6,728 nt of DNA from Hyphomicrobium_A sp964620915 (GTDB lineage Bacteria > Pseudomonadota > Alphaproteobacteria > Rhizobiales > Hyphomicrobiaceae). Each line of letters opens with the position of its first letter. The first letter of the stretch is position 1. The position numbers and the translations under genes are program-made. Location: NCBI GenBank assembly GCA_964620915.1, contig CAZUKP010000127.1, positions 1 through 6,728 of the forward strand, in the 5' to 3' direction. Under the pieces are notes generated by a model. The model made no database searches. It worked only from the letters and a program-made list of their open reading frames with translations, and was not told the origin of the DNA. Positions 5,986 to 6,728 of this stretch are shown in pieces.

Positions 5986-6728
5986 ATGGTGAAAGCAGTG
6001 ATTCTTGCCGGAGGGCTTGGCTCACGGCTCAGCGAGGAAACGACGTTACGTCCGAAGCCGATGGTCGAGATCGGTGGGCGACCAATACTATGGCATGTCA
6101 TGCGCATCTACTACTCGTATGGCATTACTGAGTTCATCATTTGCCTTGGATACAAGGGCTACGTCATCAAAGAGTTTTTCGCGAATTACTTCCTGCACAA
6201 TTCCGACGTCGTCATCGATACGGGGCAAGATATTATCCAGCCCATTGGCGGTCCGAATGAGAAGTGGAAGGTGTGGTTGATTGACACCGGCGCTCAGACC
6301 ATGACGGGTGGACGGATCAAGAGAGTGCTACCCTATGTCGGCGACGAACCGTTCTGCATGACATACGGAGACGGACTTGGAGATATGCGCATCGACCAAG
6401 CGCTGCAGTTTCATCGTGACAAGGGGCGGTTAGCCACTGTCACGGCCGTGCAAATGCCAGGGCGGTTTGGATCGCTTGAGCTCAATGAGGATCGCGTCGA
6501 CAGGTTTATCGAAAAGCCGCATGGCGACCAAGGATGGATCAATGGCGGGTTTTTCGTACTTTCTCCGAAGATCGGCGATTATATCGCCGACGATTCCGTG
6601 GTTTGGGAGCGGGAACCCATGGAGCGGTTGGCCGCCGACGGGCAACTCGGCGTCGTACGTCATAAAGGATTTTGGCACGCGATGGACACGTTGAGAGACA
6701 GGACGATTCTTGAGGACCTTTGGTCGTC
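5986..6728 (+). CDS. rfbF: Glucose-1-phosphate cytidylyltransferase, last few residues beyond the window
   Basis: RfbF joins CTP and alpha-D-glucose 1-phosphate to give CDP-glucose and pyrophosphate, the first step towards CDP-linked deoxy and 3,6-dideoxy sugars of O-antigens. The protein is a Rossmann-like nucleotidyltransferase. It has the N-terminal signature LAGGLGSRLSEETTLRPKPM (7-26) with the catalytic-type R14 and K24, then EIGGRPILWHVM (28-39). YGDGLGD (127-133) holds the metal-binding Asp, and EKP with WINGGFFVL (176-192) is the sugar-binding signature. WEREPMERLA and GFWHAMDTLRD (to 238) are typical of RfbF and separate it from RfbA/GalU enzymes. The 247 codons present compare with about 257 in the family, so only around ten are missing. 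The ATG at 5986 is the first possible start because an in-frame TGA lies two codons upstream; no strong Shine-Dalgarno precedes it. CDP-glucose 4,6-dehydratase (rfbG) would be expected next. Confidence 0.95.
   Translation, partial: MVKAVILAGGLGSRLSEETTLRPKPMVEIGGRPILWHVMRIYYSYGITEFIICLGYKGYVIKEFFANYFLHNSDVVIDTGQDIIQPIGGPNEKWKVWLIDTGAQTMTGGRIKRVLPYVGDEPFCMTYGDGLGDMRIDQALQFHRDKGRLATVTAVQMPGRFGSLELNEDRVDRFIEKPHGDQGWINGGFFVLSPKIGDYIADDSVVWEREPMERLAADGQLGVVRHKGFWHAMDTLRDRTILEDLWS

Noticed and set aside
6430..6678. 82-codon minus-strand frame
   Set aside because: It is the shadow of rfbF, which has full family motifs on the plus strand.

Overview
The window is a piece of a surface-polysaccharide (O-antigen, capsule or exopolysaccharide) locus cut up by dead insertion sequences. 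The IS110, IS630 and IS256 fragments and the moderate-to-high GC with lower-GC sugar genes fit a proteobacterium, perhaps a rhizobial-type alphaproteobacterium. This taxonomic guess is weak, because the polysaccharide genes themselves travel between phyla.

Layout from left to right. (1) 1-1078, minus strand: the first 359 codons of an AsnB-type glutamine-hydrolysing asparagine synthase; the C-terminus lies beyond the left edge. Its short leader holds a perfect DnaA-box 9-mer. (2) About 1182-1945, plus strand: an IS110-family transposase decayed by about six frameshifts and at least one internal stop. It is recognisable only by joining pieces from all three frames. (3) 2122-3180, minus strand: an intact 352-codon GNAT-like acyltransferase of the kind found in polysaccharide loci. 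(4) About 3181-4290: an IS graveyard. It holds the C-terminal part of an IS630 transposase carrying a nonsense codon and a 16-bp tandem duplication. Next come two IS256-family fragments in opposite orientation that meet at a GGCGCC palindrome, and then a probable third IS256 scrap. (5) 4272-5783, plus strand: a 503-residue multi-pass membrane protein resembling GT-C/GT39 (ArnT/PMT_2-like) glycosyltransferases. Its start codon lies inside the third IS256 scrap. (6) 5986 to the right edge, plus strand: RfbF, glucose-1-phosphate cytidylyltransferase, nearly complete.

How the genes could work together: RfbF makes CDP-glucose, the entry point to CDP-linked deoxy and dideoxy sugars (rfbG would be expected just beyond the right edge). 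The membrane glycosyltransferase would transfer a sugar from a lipid-phosphate carrier on the periplasmic side. The GNAT-like protein would acylate a sugar or other precursor, and the AsnB homologue could amidate a sugar acid or supply asparagine. The four intact genes form two outward-facing groups (asnB and GNAT to the left, glycosyltransferase and rfbF to the right) around the IS graveyard. I found no CRISPR array, tRNA, rRNA or convincing new defence or mobile system. The most unusual features are the IS-derived start of the glycosyltransferase gene, the inverted IS256 join, and the unassigned GNAT-like protein.
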